64,000 nt of DNA, taken from the NCBI GenBank assembly GCA_002007465.1, contig LNAC01000108.1:1378741-1442740 (forward strand). Direction: 5' to 3'. Every line of letters starts with the position of its first letter. The stretch's first letter is position 1. This DNA comes from Ailurus styani (Eukaryota > Chordata > Mammalia > Carnivora > Ailuridae). A program made the position numbers and the translations under genes. This document shows positions 34,046 through 64,000 of the stretch, piece by piece. The notes beneath the pieces are model-generated. The model ran no database searches. It was not told the origin of the DNA and was given only the letters and a program-made list of their open reading frames with translations.

Positions 34046-34225
34046 TTTAATCTTATTTATTTGAGAGAAAGAGAGAGAGCATGAGCAAGGAGGAAAGGCA
34101 GAGGGAGAGGGAGAAGCAGACTCCCCGCTGGGCAGGGAGCCTGAGGTGGGACTTGATCCCAGGACCCTGGGATCATGACCTGAGCCAAAGGCAGATGCTT
34201 AATTGACTGAGCTGCCCAGGCGTCC
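34046..34225 (-). mobile_element. Can-SINE, antisense
   Basis: GA body, ends gagctgcccaggcgtcc. Confidence 0.9.
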
Positions 34226-34261
34226 TTTGAATTGAATATTTTATCATTATATATATATAAT

Positions 34262-34372
34262 GTTAGCATGGCTGGCTCAGTTGGTAGAGCACGTACGTGA
34301 CTCTTGATCTCAGGGTTGTAAGTTCAAGCACTATGTTGGGCGTAGAATTTATTTAAAAATAAAATAAAAATA
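34262..34372 (+). mobile_element. Can-SINE, old short type
   Basis: atggctggctcagttggtag head, gttgtaagttcaagcactat, A-rich tail. Confidence 0.85.
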
Positions 34373-34632
34373 AACCCCCAAAGTTAGCTCTTATTATTAT
34401 CATAATTTTAATTAATCTCTTACAGAATTCTATATGCTAGTTAGTATTTGACTTGTGATTTTTGCATGCTCCATATTCTTGATATCTTGTTTTTATAATA
34501 TGGTCTGATAAGAGATGAAGATCTTTATCTGCAACTATGAACAAATTAGGAAAATTCCTCTTCCTCCTATGTCTTACAACCATTCATATAAATGGAACAG
34601 AAATTATTTCTTTCAGGAATGGTTGGAAGTAT

Positions 34633-34746
34633 TTTTTTTTTAAAGATTTCATTTTTAGGTAATCTCTACACCCAGCATGGGTCTTGAACCCACAACCCCA
34701 AGATAAAGAGTCACATGCTCCACTGACTGAGCCAGCCAGGCACCCC
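34633..34746 (-). mobile_element. Can-SINE, old short type, exact target duplication
   Basis: Flanked by a perfect 19-bp repeat aggaatggttggaagtatt. Confidence 0.93.
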
Positions 34747-35117
34747 AGGAATGGTTGGAAGTATTAAACAGTGAACCTTTTGGGCCAGATGTTCTTTGGT
34801 CATTTTTGATAACTTTCTCAGTGTCTTCTGTAATTGTTGCTCAATTCTTGTTTTTGATCCTTGTTTTTCATTTTTTGAAGAAAAAGTATTATGTAATTTT
34901 AAATTTTTCTTAGGGTTTCAAGTTCTTTAGTCTGTAGTTATGTAAAGAATTACCTTTTATTTATTCTTTGTGATAAGTTTTAAAATTTGGGAGTGGTAGA
35001 TATGTTCAGTGTCCTGATTGTGGTGATGGTTTCTCAGGTTGACACATAAGTTAGAATTGATTAAATCATACACTTTATATAGGTACAGTTCATTATATGT
35101 CAGTTATACCCCAATTT

Positions 35118-35336
35118 ATTTATTTATTTATTTATTTATTAAAAGATTTTATTTATTTATTTATTTCACAGCGGGAGAGAGATCACAAGGAGGCAGAGAG
35201 GCAGGCAGAGAGAGAGAGGGGGAAGCAGGCTCCCTGCGGAGCAGAGAGCCCGACGCGGGCCTCGATCCCAGGACCCTGAGATCATGACCTGGGCTGAAAA
35301 CAGAGGCTTTAACCCACTGAGCCACCCAGGCGCCCC
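35118..35336 (-). mobile_element. Can-SINE, youngest subtype, antisense
   Basis: Long (ttta)n tail, cacaaggaggcagagaggca body, CpGs retained (cccgacgcgggcctcgatcc). Flanks tataccccaattta. Confidence 0.95.
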
Positions 35337-35366
35337 TATACCCCAATTTAAAAAGAGTAATTTTCG

Positions 35367-35574
35367 GGGGACCTCTGGGGGTGGGGTCTCAGTTGGGTGT
35401 TAGATGTTGGACTCTTGATTTCCACTTTGGTCATGATCTCAGGGTTGTGAGATAGAGCCCTACCTCTGGCTCCAAGCTCTGTGCGGAATCTACTTCCAGA
35501 GGGAGAGATTTTCTCTCCCTCTGCCCCTCCCCCTGCTCGCATATGTGGACTCTCTCAACTAAATCTTCAAAAAA
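35367..35574 (+). mobile_element. Can-SINE, diverged, sense
   Basis: ggggacctctgggggtgggg head, ctcagggttgtgagatagag, CT body. Confidence 0.75.
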
Positions 35575-36459
35575 TAATTTTTAAAAAGTCTACAAATTTC
35601 ATAAGTCTTTTCAAAGTACCAGTTGACATTTATTAACTTCACTGTTCATGATTTCTGATTTTAAAATTATCTCCTGAAATATATGAGAAATATATTTTAT
35701 TATAGATAAAAAGAGATGGCACATGCGAGAGCTGTTGGTGATTCATTTCCTAATATTAGGGTATATATGATTTGTTTTATGTCTATTACAGTACCTTGAT
35801 CTCATTGTTCTCAGATTATTTTAAATATAAAAAAGAGGAAAATATAGATGGACTTTGATCTTATTGTTCCAAGACTGTATTTTAAATATAAAAAGACGAA
35901 AATATAGATGGAGATGCAGGTTTTTCCCCAGGCCATTCTTGTTTTGTGGCCAGAAAACTCTGGCTGTAGAGAAGGTATATAAGTGGAAAGATTTGGGCTC
36001 TGGCCCACACAACAGAGGCCTTTGAGTGTGAGTTAGCAGTGGACTGAGATGCAAGGATTGAACTGCAAACAGCCAAGGACCCAATAGCTTTCTAGGAAAA
36101 GTACTTCAGGAGTTACTGGAAGAAGTTTGTCTGCATAAAAATACCAAAATGTTATGAGAATTTCCCTTAAATTTTACCTCTTTACCTACCCTAGAGTGAA
36201 ATCCTTGGTGATGGAGATGATCTGCAGAAAAAGAGCAGATTGACCTGAACCCTGGTCCAGGGCCAGGCTTGACTCCATTAGCCACTTTGGAGATGAGTCA
36301 GAATAGTGACTAATGCCTTTCCACAAAGTTAAGTGTGAGACTTGGTGTTTAGAACAGGGGATTCCAACTCTTCTAGTAATGGAATGCTTAGTTATGCCAA
36401 GGCAGAGGTCCTGCTATTTCTGAGGATGTTTTGATGCCATCTCTTTGATTCAGATCAGC

Positions 36460-36560
36460 CCATATTTACTGATCATTCTAGGCATAGCTTGTGCCAGGTA
36501 CTAAAGGGGGACAGAGATGCATCTGATTTGGTCCCTTTTCTTCAGGAACTTAGAATATAG
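36460..36560. repeat. L2-like fragment
   Basis: atttactgatcattctaggc ... gtgccaggtactaaaggggg ... ttcttcaggaacttagaata. Confidence 0.45.
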
Positions 36561-36805
36561 TGCAAGAGGCAGATAATGATTACAGTAGTGACTAATACTT
36601 CGCATTCTTCTAGGTACTCTTCTAAGGTCTTTATGTGTATTAACAGCAGACCAATGAGGTAGGCTATTTCTACCTCTTAAAATGGGGAGGGGGAAATTGA
36701 GATAGAAAGTAAGTAATTTGTGACAGAGCTAGTAAATGGCAGCACCAGAATTAAAGCCCAAACAGGCTGGCTCTGGAGTCTTTTTTCTTAACTTTATGCT
36801 GTAGA

Positions 36806-37026
36806 GCAGTAGTTCTCAAAGTGTGGTCCCTAGATCAGCAGCGTCAGCCTCATCTAGGAACTTACTAGACATGCACCCTGAAGGAAACAAAACAAAACAA
36901 AACAAATGAACATGCTTGGGTTCTACCCAAGACCTATTGAATCACAAGCTCCAGAGGCGGGGCTCTCAATCTGTTTTAACAAGCTCTCCAGGTGATTTTG
37001 ATGCTTGCTATTTGAGAACCTCTGCT
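36806..37026. mobile_element. MER20-like hAT DNA transposon remnant
   Basis: Inverted ends cagtagttctcaaagtgtgg and tatttgagaacctctgc; middle caggtgattttgatgc. A short (aaaac)n insertion is inside. Confidence 0.65.
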
Positions 37027-38540
37027 AGAGAAGCAAGGCACGCTATGGTAAGTGTCAGAAATTAATATCCTTATGGGTAGGGACTGGGTATGATCTTTCA
37101 CTGAAGTTCCTAGTCCTCTGCACAGCATCTAGTGTAAAGTAGGCATCAAAAAATACATGTGGTTGAATACATATGAATATATGGGAAAATGATGTTTGAG
37201 CTGGATTTCTTACCACCTCTCAACTGCAGCAAACTGAATGAGAGAGAAATGTTCCCAGAAACTGTGATATTAGCAAGGAAGTGGCTGTGTTACTTTTGGC
37301 AAGGTAGGCACCAGCACCAAGGATCAGCACTAGCTCAAGGAGCCTGCAGAATGGTGGAGGGTCATGTGAGAGCAAGTCAGGAGGTAAACATGTCAGGACC
37401 TGGTAAAGTGCTGAATGGGGGCAAGAAGCAAGGGAGAGAATCTGTCATTTCTGGAAACTGTCTCCGTTTGGAGAGAAAAGAGGCATAGGACAAGCACATT
37501 TGTGGGGGAAAGATAAGAGTTTGATTTTGGACTCCAAATTTGAAGTGGTGGAGATCCAGGTGGAGCTGTCCAGCATACACTTGGAAATATGAGTTTAAGA
37601 CGTGGCTGGAGATAGAGATTTGGAGGGATGGTTGAGACATTAGAATGGATGAGTCCTTTGAGGAAAAAGTAGAAGGTGGAATGAGACAAGAGCTGGATTT
37701 AAAACCACAGTGAACACTGTTACTTAATGGGGCAAAAAAGCAACACGGGACCCTTGAAGAAGACTGAAAAAGATTTAGGCAATAGGAGAGCTTGGAAAAT
37801 TCTGAAGCCAAGTAAGGCTCAAAAAGTAAAGAGAGGCCAGTGCCAAATGCTGCGGAGAAATAAGAATCGAAAATTATCCTTTGACTTTTGAGACAAAAGT
37901 ATTTTAAAGGATGTGGTGAGGACAGAAGCAGATTGACCACGTTCAGGGGGTGAGCTCTGGATGAAAAAGCGTAGGCAGGTGCTTCCCAGATCCCGTAGGT
38001 AGAACTCTGTAGTCGCACTTAAGTTGAGGCTGTGACATCTTACAGGGTAGGCAGGGTCTCTTTTCGTGTGTGGTCCCAGCGCCCAGCACTCGGCCTGGAA
38101 GAGAGGGTGGCGTCAGTGAGTTCAGTGACTAGGGACGGAGAAAGGCTTCGCGGAGGCAGTCGCTTTGCAGCCGAGGCTTGAAGGATGAGGGTGATTGGGA
38201 GGAGAGGTGGGAGGCAGGGCCCCTGGGCGATGGGGCGCGCCGAGTGTGTGTGGGGGCCTGGGAATGAGGTGGGGTCCCTCTAATAGGCGTTTGGCTGTGC
38301 AAAGGGGGAAGGCTGTATGTAGGTTTGGAGGGACCTGTCTGGGGAAAAGATACACGGCCGGAGGCTGCTGCCGAGGGGGCAGGGGGTTGGGGACAGACCC
38401 CCTCCCCCCACCGCCCCACCCCACTTACGCCGCTGCGCGGTTCCGCGGCGCCTCTACCGGAGCCCTCCCGCCGGGCTGCATGGCAACGGGTGACCGCCAG
38501 GGGCCGCTGCCTCAGGTCCCCGGTGCTCCCGCCCCTCTCC

Positions 38541-38545
38541 ATTGG
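38541..38545 (-). promoter_or_regulatory. AGO1: Inverted CCAAT box
   Basis: ATTGG preceded by a GC-rich Sp1-like stretch, 295 bp before the AGO1 ATG. Confidence 0.5.
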
Positions 38546-38607
38546 CCTTTGTTGCCGTCGGAGCGCCCCGCTTGACTCGTTCCCGTCCGCCCCCTGGGCC
38601 CGGCGGT

Positions 38608-38619
38608 CGCGCCTGCGCA
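38608..38619. promoter_or_regulatory. AGO1: NRF1-like site
   Basis: CGCGCCTGCGCA, one mismatch from the NRF1 palindrome. The 25.65 kb segment has a similar site. Confidence 0.5.
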
Positions 38620-38663
38620 CTGGCAGCTGGCCGGGCGCTCGCAGGGGGAGCTGCTGCAGGCTC

Positions 38664-38684
38664 CGCGGCGGCGGCGGCGGCGGC
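38664..38684 (+). repeat. AGO1: (GGC)n tract in probable AGO1 5'UTR
   Basis: About seven CGG/GGC units in a row, inside the CpG island and upstream of the start codon. Confidence 0.85.
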
Positions 38685-38839
38685 AACGGAGGCTGCGGGG
38701 GCAGCGGCGCGAGCGGCCGGGCTTGGGGGGGTGCCGAGCCCGGCCCGGAAGCCCGAGCAGCTAGAGTGCGGGGTACCTAGGCCCCTCACTCTGGACTCCA
38801 CAGTCTCCGGGCCGCTTGACCTCCGCACGGGTATATGGG

Positions 38840-58462
<19,623 letters not shown>

Positions 58463-58888
58463 GTACAGTTCTCTGTGGACAGTGATAATGAAGATAGGAC
58501 TTTTCTCAGGGTAGTTCCCTCGAGGCTCCTAGGGAGGACTCAGTGTGGGTTCTTTGCTCCAGCCAGAGTTCTTCCTTAATATCACTATTCCCAATGAAGG
58601 AGAAATATTAGACTGTATGAGCAAATGAGTTATCCCAGGTCCTGCTTACCTGCTCACACTCCATCCCAGTAACATTTACTGGAGTCCTCTGCATGTTGGT
58701 CTTTATGACAGGTTAAGCTGACTGAGCCAGATACAGTTAAGGGTCAGTCCAGATTCCTTCCTATTCCTAGGAGTGTGTTGTCTGTCAGGACATTGTGCAG
58801 CACACTCAAGCAGAATCTGTGGTGGTTTAATAAGTGGTTTGTTGCGTGGGAATGACTTGGACTTTCTGAGTTTTCTCTCTCTCCCACT

Positions 58889-59078
58889 TTTTTTTTTTAA
58901 GATTTTATTTATTTATTTATTTGACAGAGAGAGAGAGAGAATATTACAAGTAGGCAGAGAGGAGGAAGCAGGCTCCCCGCCAAGCAGGGAGCCCAATGTG
59001 GGGCTCTATCCCAGGACCCTGAGATCATGACCTGAGCCAAAGGCAGAGGCTTTAACCCACTGAGTCACCCAGGCGCTC
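58889..59078 (-). mobile_element. Can-SINE, antisense
   Basis: Target duplication tctctctcccactttt; body slightly shortened. Confidence 0.93.
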
Positions 59079-59915
59079 CTCTCTCTCCCACTTTTAAGAA
59101 TAGGGATGACGAGATATATATATATATATCTATCTATATATATATCTCTGGCTCAATTCTTTTTCTCTGTCTTCCCACACCTCTCCTATTTCAGAAGAAG
59201 AGGTGTCCCTTCTCTTACCTTGTTCAACTCATGTATGCTTTTGTTCCCATCTCATCCTGCCACTTTTGGGACTTAATACCCTTTAACCCTCAAACTTGTT
59301 CAGATTCCCCACCCAAGAGTACATTACCACAATCATGCCATCTCCTTTAGGTTTTGTCTTCCGGCTTCTTGTTTTTCTTCATCATACTTTTTGAATGAGT
59401 TCTTCACATTTTCTAGACCCACTTCCTCACCAGCCACTTACTCCTTTGCCTCTTTGATCCGTCTTACCTCTTTCTCCAAAACTTCCCCTACAGAGAGCCA
59501 TCTGTGACCTTTCTCACTTCTCTTCGCTTGACTTTCTCCTGTCTCTAATTATTTTTGTCATTACCAGATATGCCTGGTATTTTCCAGATTTCCATACCTT
59601 GCCTTTTCTATACATTCTCATGAAATTTTCATTTATGTCAGTAGTTTAAATTGTCAATTCTTATTAATATATGTTATAAGGTGTTATTAAATCTTGGTCC
59701 AACCCTTGACCTCTCTGCTGTTCCCATCTGTCCCTTTGACCTCTCTCCCTTCTATAATTGTTCATTAATCACCTACTATGTGTAAAACACTGTTCTAGGT
59801 TCTAAATACATGGGTGAATAAAACAGATGTAGTCTCTGCTCTTATAATGTGCTTTGGTGGACACCTCTTTAGTAGCTTTTCTTCTCTCTTTTTTAGTAAG
59901 CTCTTCTTTCTTTCC

Positions 59916-60118
59916 TTTTTTTTAAAAAAAAGATTTTATTTATTTGACAGAGAGATAGAGAGAGCACAAGCAGGCAGAGCGGCAGGCATAGGGAGAGGGA
60001 GAAGCAGGCTCTCCACTGAGCAGGGAGCCTGATGTGGGGCTCGATCCCAGGACCCTGGGATCATGACCTGAGCCGAAGGCAGCCACTTAACCGACTGAGC
60101 CACCCACCCAGGTGCCCC
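59916..60118 (-). mobile_element. Can-SINE, antisense
   Basis: Flanked by tagtaagctcttct; ends in a duplicated cacccaccca before ggtgcccc. Confidence 0.92.
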
Positions 60119-60600
60119 TAGTAAGCTCTTCTCTTTATGTCTTCTGTGTTTGACATCGTAATTTCTTCTGGGTACCTTCATCCAAACTCTGGAGGGAGTC
60201 TGTCTTCTTTGCTTCATCTCCATCATCATCTTTTTTGCTGTCTTAAGATCTATTCTCTGCTCCCTACCCACACTTCTCAACTGAATTCTAACATTTTTTC
60301 TTAAATCTTTCTTGAATAAGAAAGGTTTTTCATTTACTGGGTGAGACTTGTGACTCTACTCCCAAAAAAACCTTCATTGGAATGAATTTACAAAATAAAA
60401 AATTTCAGGGCCCTGATCTTAGTTTAACCTTTTTAAGCTTTATCTTATATTATTCCCTTTGCCACACATACTGGAAAGATCACTTGTTCTGGAATTAGAT
60501 AGAAATAGATTTTAATCCTGGCTATGCCAGTGTACTGATTTAGGCAAATTACCTAAATTTCTGAGCCTCATGAATTAATTATATAAAAAGCAATGTATAT

Positions 60601-60803
60601 GGGGTGCCTGGGTGGCTCAGTTGTTAGGCATCTGGCTCCGGCTTGGGTCATAATCCTAGTGTCCCGGGATCAACCCCCAAGGTGGGCTTTCTGCTCAGCA
60701 GGGAGCCTGCTTGTCACTCTATAGCTCCCCCCTTGGTTATGTTCCCTCTCTTGGTGTGTCTCTGTGTGTCAAATAAATAAATAAAATCTTAAAAAAAAAA
60801 AAC
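60601..60803 (+). mobile_element. Can-SINE, sense
   Basis: ggggtgcctgggtggctcag head, (aaat)n tail, A-run. Confidence 0.92.
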
Positions 60804-60853
60804 AAAACAACATCTAGCACAGTGCCTGGTATGTAGTAGATACTTTAAATGTT

Positions 60854-60911
60854 CATTTCTCTCCCTCCCTCCCTCCTTCCTTTCTTTCTTTCTCTTTCTT
60901 TCTTTCTTTCT

Positions 60912-60947
<36 letters not shown>

Positions 60948-61009
60948 TTTCTTTTCCTTCCTTCTTTTTCTTTCTTCCTTTCCTTTCCTTTCCTTTCTTT
61001 TCCTTTTTA
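60854..61009. repeat. Polypyrimidine (CTTT/CCTT)n tract
   Basis: About 155 bp almost purely C/T on the + strand, mostly TTTC and CCTT units, between a sense and an antisense SINE. Confidence 0.95.
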
Positions 61010-61153
61010 GATTTTTTTTTAATTTATTCATGAGAGATGGAAACAGAGAGGCAGAGGAGCAGGGAGCCCAACATATGAATCGATCCCAAAATTCTAGAAT
61101 CATGACTTGAGCTGAAGGCAGACGCTTAACTGACTGAGCCACCCAGATGCCCT
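61010..61153 (-). mobile_element. Can-SINE, diverged, antisense
   Basis: agattttttttta start, ends gagccacccagatgccc; the CT tract adjoins its A-tail end. Confidence 0.85.
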
Positions 61154-61418
61154 AAATGCTCATTTCTTGCCTGTGCTTTCTAGTGTGTGGCTTTGTTTAC
61201 ATCATTTGCCTTTTTCTAGAGTATCTGAGTACTCTTCTTCTTATCCACCATGTTCCCCTTAAAATTCTCTCAAGTCTCAATTTAAGTGTACTTATTTCTG
61301 GAAGCCATCTCTTATCATCCTACCTAGAGAGGATAAATCTTTCTGGATTCCTCTGGAAATTTTATCAGACTGCTAATCAGTTACTACCTTCCTTGGTGTT
61401 ATTTTGAGCAAGGAGTCA

Positions 61419-61553
61419 ATCTTTTTTTTTTTTTTTAAAGATTTTATTTATTTATTTGACACAGAGAGAGAGATTACAAGTAGGCAGAGAGGCAGGCAGA
61501 GAGAGGAGGAAGCAGGCTCCCTGCAGAGCAGAGAGCCCAATGCGGGCCTCGAG
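61419..61553 (-). mobile_element. 5'-truncated Can-SINE
   Basis: Tail and GA body present but it stops at gcgggcctcg; the tRNA-like head is absent. Flanked by gagcaaggagtcaatctt, so the truncation happened at insertion. Confidence 0.93.
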
Positions 61554-62164
61554 CAAGGAGTCAATCTTATTTTGCTTTGAAACCTTCTTCCTTCTGACAT
61601 GATACTCAGTAATTGCTTATGGAGGAAAGTTGGTTGCCCCTGGGCCTTTATTTATAGCCCTTGGATGCAAAATAAGGATACTTTTTAGGAGAACTGCCTT
61701 GAGTAATTATCCATATTTCTGGTTCCCTCCATTAAGGGGAGAATCCAGTATTGGCTTACTTGGGGAGCGGTATTGTACAGCATGCTCGGGGAAGGCAGTG
61801 CTTACTCAGAGAATTTCCCCACCCTGGGCTCAGTAATGCTCTACCTCTCTCCAGTCTCAACCTTGATTAGGACCTTGGGTTTCTTCTACTTACATTCTGT
61901 TCCTTGATTATGTGCCACTTGGACAATGAAGACAATTACCTAGGAATTAAGGCAGGAGATAAGAGGAACAGTTTTTCTGAAGACCTTCACCTTCCCTCCT
62001 TGGAGGCCAAAGCAAGGTCCAGTTGCATTGTGGTTGCCCTGAGAGTATAGAAGGATAGTGTCACATTTGTCCAGTTCTGATCTGGTACCACATCTCATCC
62101 TGTTCTTAGTATTTTTAACTCCTTTCTCTCCACTAAATTGATATTATTATCCTTTTTTTAAATG

Positions 62165-63370
62165 TAAACTTTTTATTATAGTATACATTAAGAAATCCTA
62201 AGAGTTCAGTTGAATGAATTTTTACAAAATGTCACAAGCAGGGTAAGCAGTACCCAGTTTTAAGAGCAAAACATTACCACAACCTCAGGCTGCCAGTCAC
62301 TACAGCTCCCCATCAGTGGTAATCACTATTTTGGCTTCTAATGCCATAGATTAGTTTTGACAATCTGAACTTTCTGTAAATGAATCATTTATTAAGTACT
62401 TTTTTTGTGTCTGGCTTTTACTCAACATGCTTATGAGATTCATCCATGTTTGTTTAGTTGTAGCTTGTTATAGTTTTTCCATTAGATGTATATAACACAG
62501 TTTACATGTATTTATCCAGTCTGCTGTCATTGGGCATATTTGTGTTGTTCTCAGCTTTTACTGCTACAAATAAAGCCTCAGTGAACATTCTTGTACATAT
62601 CCTTTGAACATATATACCCATTTCCATATTTATTTTTAAAGATTTTTTTTTTTTATCTGTGAGAGAGAGAGAGCACAGGCAGGGGGAGTAGCAGACAGGG
62701 AGAAGCAGGCTCCTGGCTGAGCACAGAGCCTGAGGTACCCTCGATCCTAGGACCCTGGAATTGTGACCTGAGCCAAAGGCAGATGCTTAACCGAGTGAGC
62801 CACCCAGGTGCCTGTCTAGGAGGAATTTTAAGTGTATAGTTTACACTTCCACCAGAAGTGTATGAGAGTTCTAGATATTTTATATCCTTACCACACTTGA
62901 TATTGTGTTTCATTTTAGCTGTTTTTGTGGTGTCTAGAGATACTATGTTGTGTTTTTAATTTGATTTCTCTGTTGATTGATAAAGTTGGGTATCTTTTTA
63001 TGTGTCTGTTGGCTATTTCACTAGCCTCTTTTGTAAAGTATCTATTCAACTCTTTCCCTTTTTTTTATTACCTTAACTTTCTTTTTCTTATTGATTGATT
63101 TATAGGTGATTGATTTCTTATTGATTTATAATTCCTTTATTTAATATGTATGTGTATTATACACATCTTCTCTGCTTTGTGGTTTGACTTTATTTTCTCA
63201 ATGGAGTCTTTTGTTGAACAGAAACTTAAAATTTTATTGTAGTCCAATTTGCTTAACATTTTTTCTTTATGGCTAGTAATTTCTGTGTCCTATTTAAGAA
63301 ATCCCAAGATCGTAAGATACTAGTCTATGTTTTCTTTGTGTGGTTTTTGTTTTTTGTTTTTAACCTTTCA
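62165..63370 (-). mobile_element. L1 3' region, antisense, with nested SINE
   Basis: aatgtaaactttttattata, catccatgtttgtttagttg and cttttgtaaagtatctattc blocks follow reversed L1 order. Confidence 0.6.
62640..62813 (-). mobile_element. Can-SINE inside L1
   Basis: GA body; ends gagccacccaggtgcc. Confidence 0.9.
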
Positions 63371-63726
63371 CATTTAGAGTTAGTCTGTCTCCTCCAGAAA
63401 CTCTTGCCTTCTCTGTCCCCTGGCAGTGGTTCCTCTGCTGGTGCAAAGCCTAGAATCAGAATATGTACCCAGTGTAAAAGCAGCTGCAGAAGATAGCTCA
63501 CCTTGGTGAGAGCTTTTCCACCAAGAGCTCATTCCAGAGCTCACTCCAGAGCTTCTCTTCCTCTCTGGAGTTAATGCCCCTTCAGTTCTTGTCTCAGCAC
63601 CTCTATGTTGCCTTCAAAAGATGATTTCTGTATTTTGTCTGGCTTTTCTGAATGTTATCTGCAGAAGCATTGGTTGGTCGCTAACTACTCCATCTCTCCT
63701 GGTAGTGGAAATGATCCTTTTAGCTT

Positions 63727-63936
63727 TTTTTTTTTTTTAAAGGTTTTATTTATTTATTTATTTATTTATTTGACACAGAGAGAGAGATCCCTCTGGCTGA
63801 GAGGCAGGCAGAGAGAGAGGAGGAAGCAGGCTCTTTGCCAAGCAGGGAGCCTAATGCGGGCCTCGATCCCCGGACTCTGAGATCATGACCTGAGCTGAAG
63901 GCAGAGGCTTTAACCCACTGAGCCACCCAGGTGCTC
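63727..63936 (-). mobile_element. Can-SINE, antisense
   Basis: Long (ttta)n; target duplication ccttttagctttt. Confidence 0.93.
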
Positions 63937-64000
63937 TCCTTTTAGCTTTTTAAACGTGTTCAGGTCTCTCTCATTGAAAACATACTAAATCCTTCATTGA

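Larger units (their letters stand above)
26663..38380. other. Sequence upstream of AGO1 exon 1; no coding exon recognised
   Basis: 26.7-35.6 kb is dense in Can-SINE and antisense L1 pieces. 35.6-38.4 kb has no SINE; it holds MIR/L2-like pieces, a MER20-like element and an old repeat-like stretch at about 37.5-37.95 kb. If the 25.6 kb segment is an AGO1 promoter, this is its first intron. Confidence 0.6.
58463..64000 (+). other. AGO1: AGO1 intron 12 (partial)
   Basis: Runs to the window end without exon 13. It holds SINEs at 58889-59078, 59916-60118, 60601-60803, 61010-61153, 61419-61553, 62640-62813 and 63727-63936, a CT-rich tract, and an antisense L1 3' piece at 62165-63370. Confidence 0.8.

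Noticed and set aside
37377..38018. 213-codon antisense ORF upstream of AGO1
   Set aside because: The + strand here resembles an old interspersed repeat (wording such as 'gccaaatgctgcggagaaataag'); the antisense frame has no recognisable domain, promoter or splice structure.
60789..61142. 117-codon Lys/Arg/Glu-rich minus-strand ORF
   Set aside because: It is the reverse of the polypyrimidine tract plus a SINE; low complexity.

Overview
The window is nuclear DNA from a carnivoran mammal. It holds vertebrate-type split genes with GT-AG introns, and about 50 copies of the tRNA-Lys-derived carnivore SINE (Can-SINE). The commonest SINE subtype, with a body reading 'cacaagtaggcagagaggcaggcagagag', points to a mustelid-like caniform; this is inference from recalled repeat families, not a database search.

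The protein-coding content is part of the Argonaute cluster (AGO4, then AGO1, in human also AGO3), all on the + strand. Positions 1118-10987 carry the last five coding exons of AGO4, encoding almost the whole PIWI domain. They are followed by a 3'UTR of about 3.7 kb ending at an AATAAA at 14680. Of the catalytic tetrad only Asp and Glu remain; Gly and Arg occupy the other two positions, as expected for slicer-inactive AGO4. The last AGO4 intron is a GC-AG intron. After about 24 kb, AGO1 begins in a CpG island at about 38.4-39.5 kb. Its first twelve coding exons (38840-58462) encode residues 1-527, meaning N, L1, PAZ, L2 and the first part of MID. The visible coding stops one base after the codon for the guide 5'-base-stacking tyrosine. 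The remaining AGO1 exons lie beyond the window. AGO proteins bind microRNAs, recruit GW182/TNRC6 and silence mRNAs.

Regions: 1-1117 AGO4 intron; 1118-14705 AGO4 3' half and 3'UTR; 14.7-25.6 kb transposon-rich spacer, ending in an old L1 with five nested insertions; 25.62-26.43 kb a second CpG-rich, promoter-like segment with GC box, NRF1-like and CCAAT motifs and a 35-codon ORF in excellent Kozak context, cut off by an assembly gap (26431-26662); 26.7-35.6 kb SINE/L1-rich DNA; 35.6-44.5 kb a SINE-free zone around the AGO1 promoter and intron 1; 43.8-58.5 kb AGO1 exons 2-12; 58.5-64 kb AGO1 intron 12.

The observations most worth following are (i) the CpG-rich promoter-like segment about 13 kb upstream of AGO1 exon 1, which may be an alternative AGO1 promoter or an unannotated gene; (ii) its 35-codon ORF; and (iii) a 116-codon ORF overlapping AGO1 exons 1-4 in another frame, starting 5 nt before the AGO1 ATG. 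No bacterial-type system, CRISPR array or viral gene is present; the rest is ordinary mammalian gene and transposon sequence.
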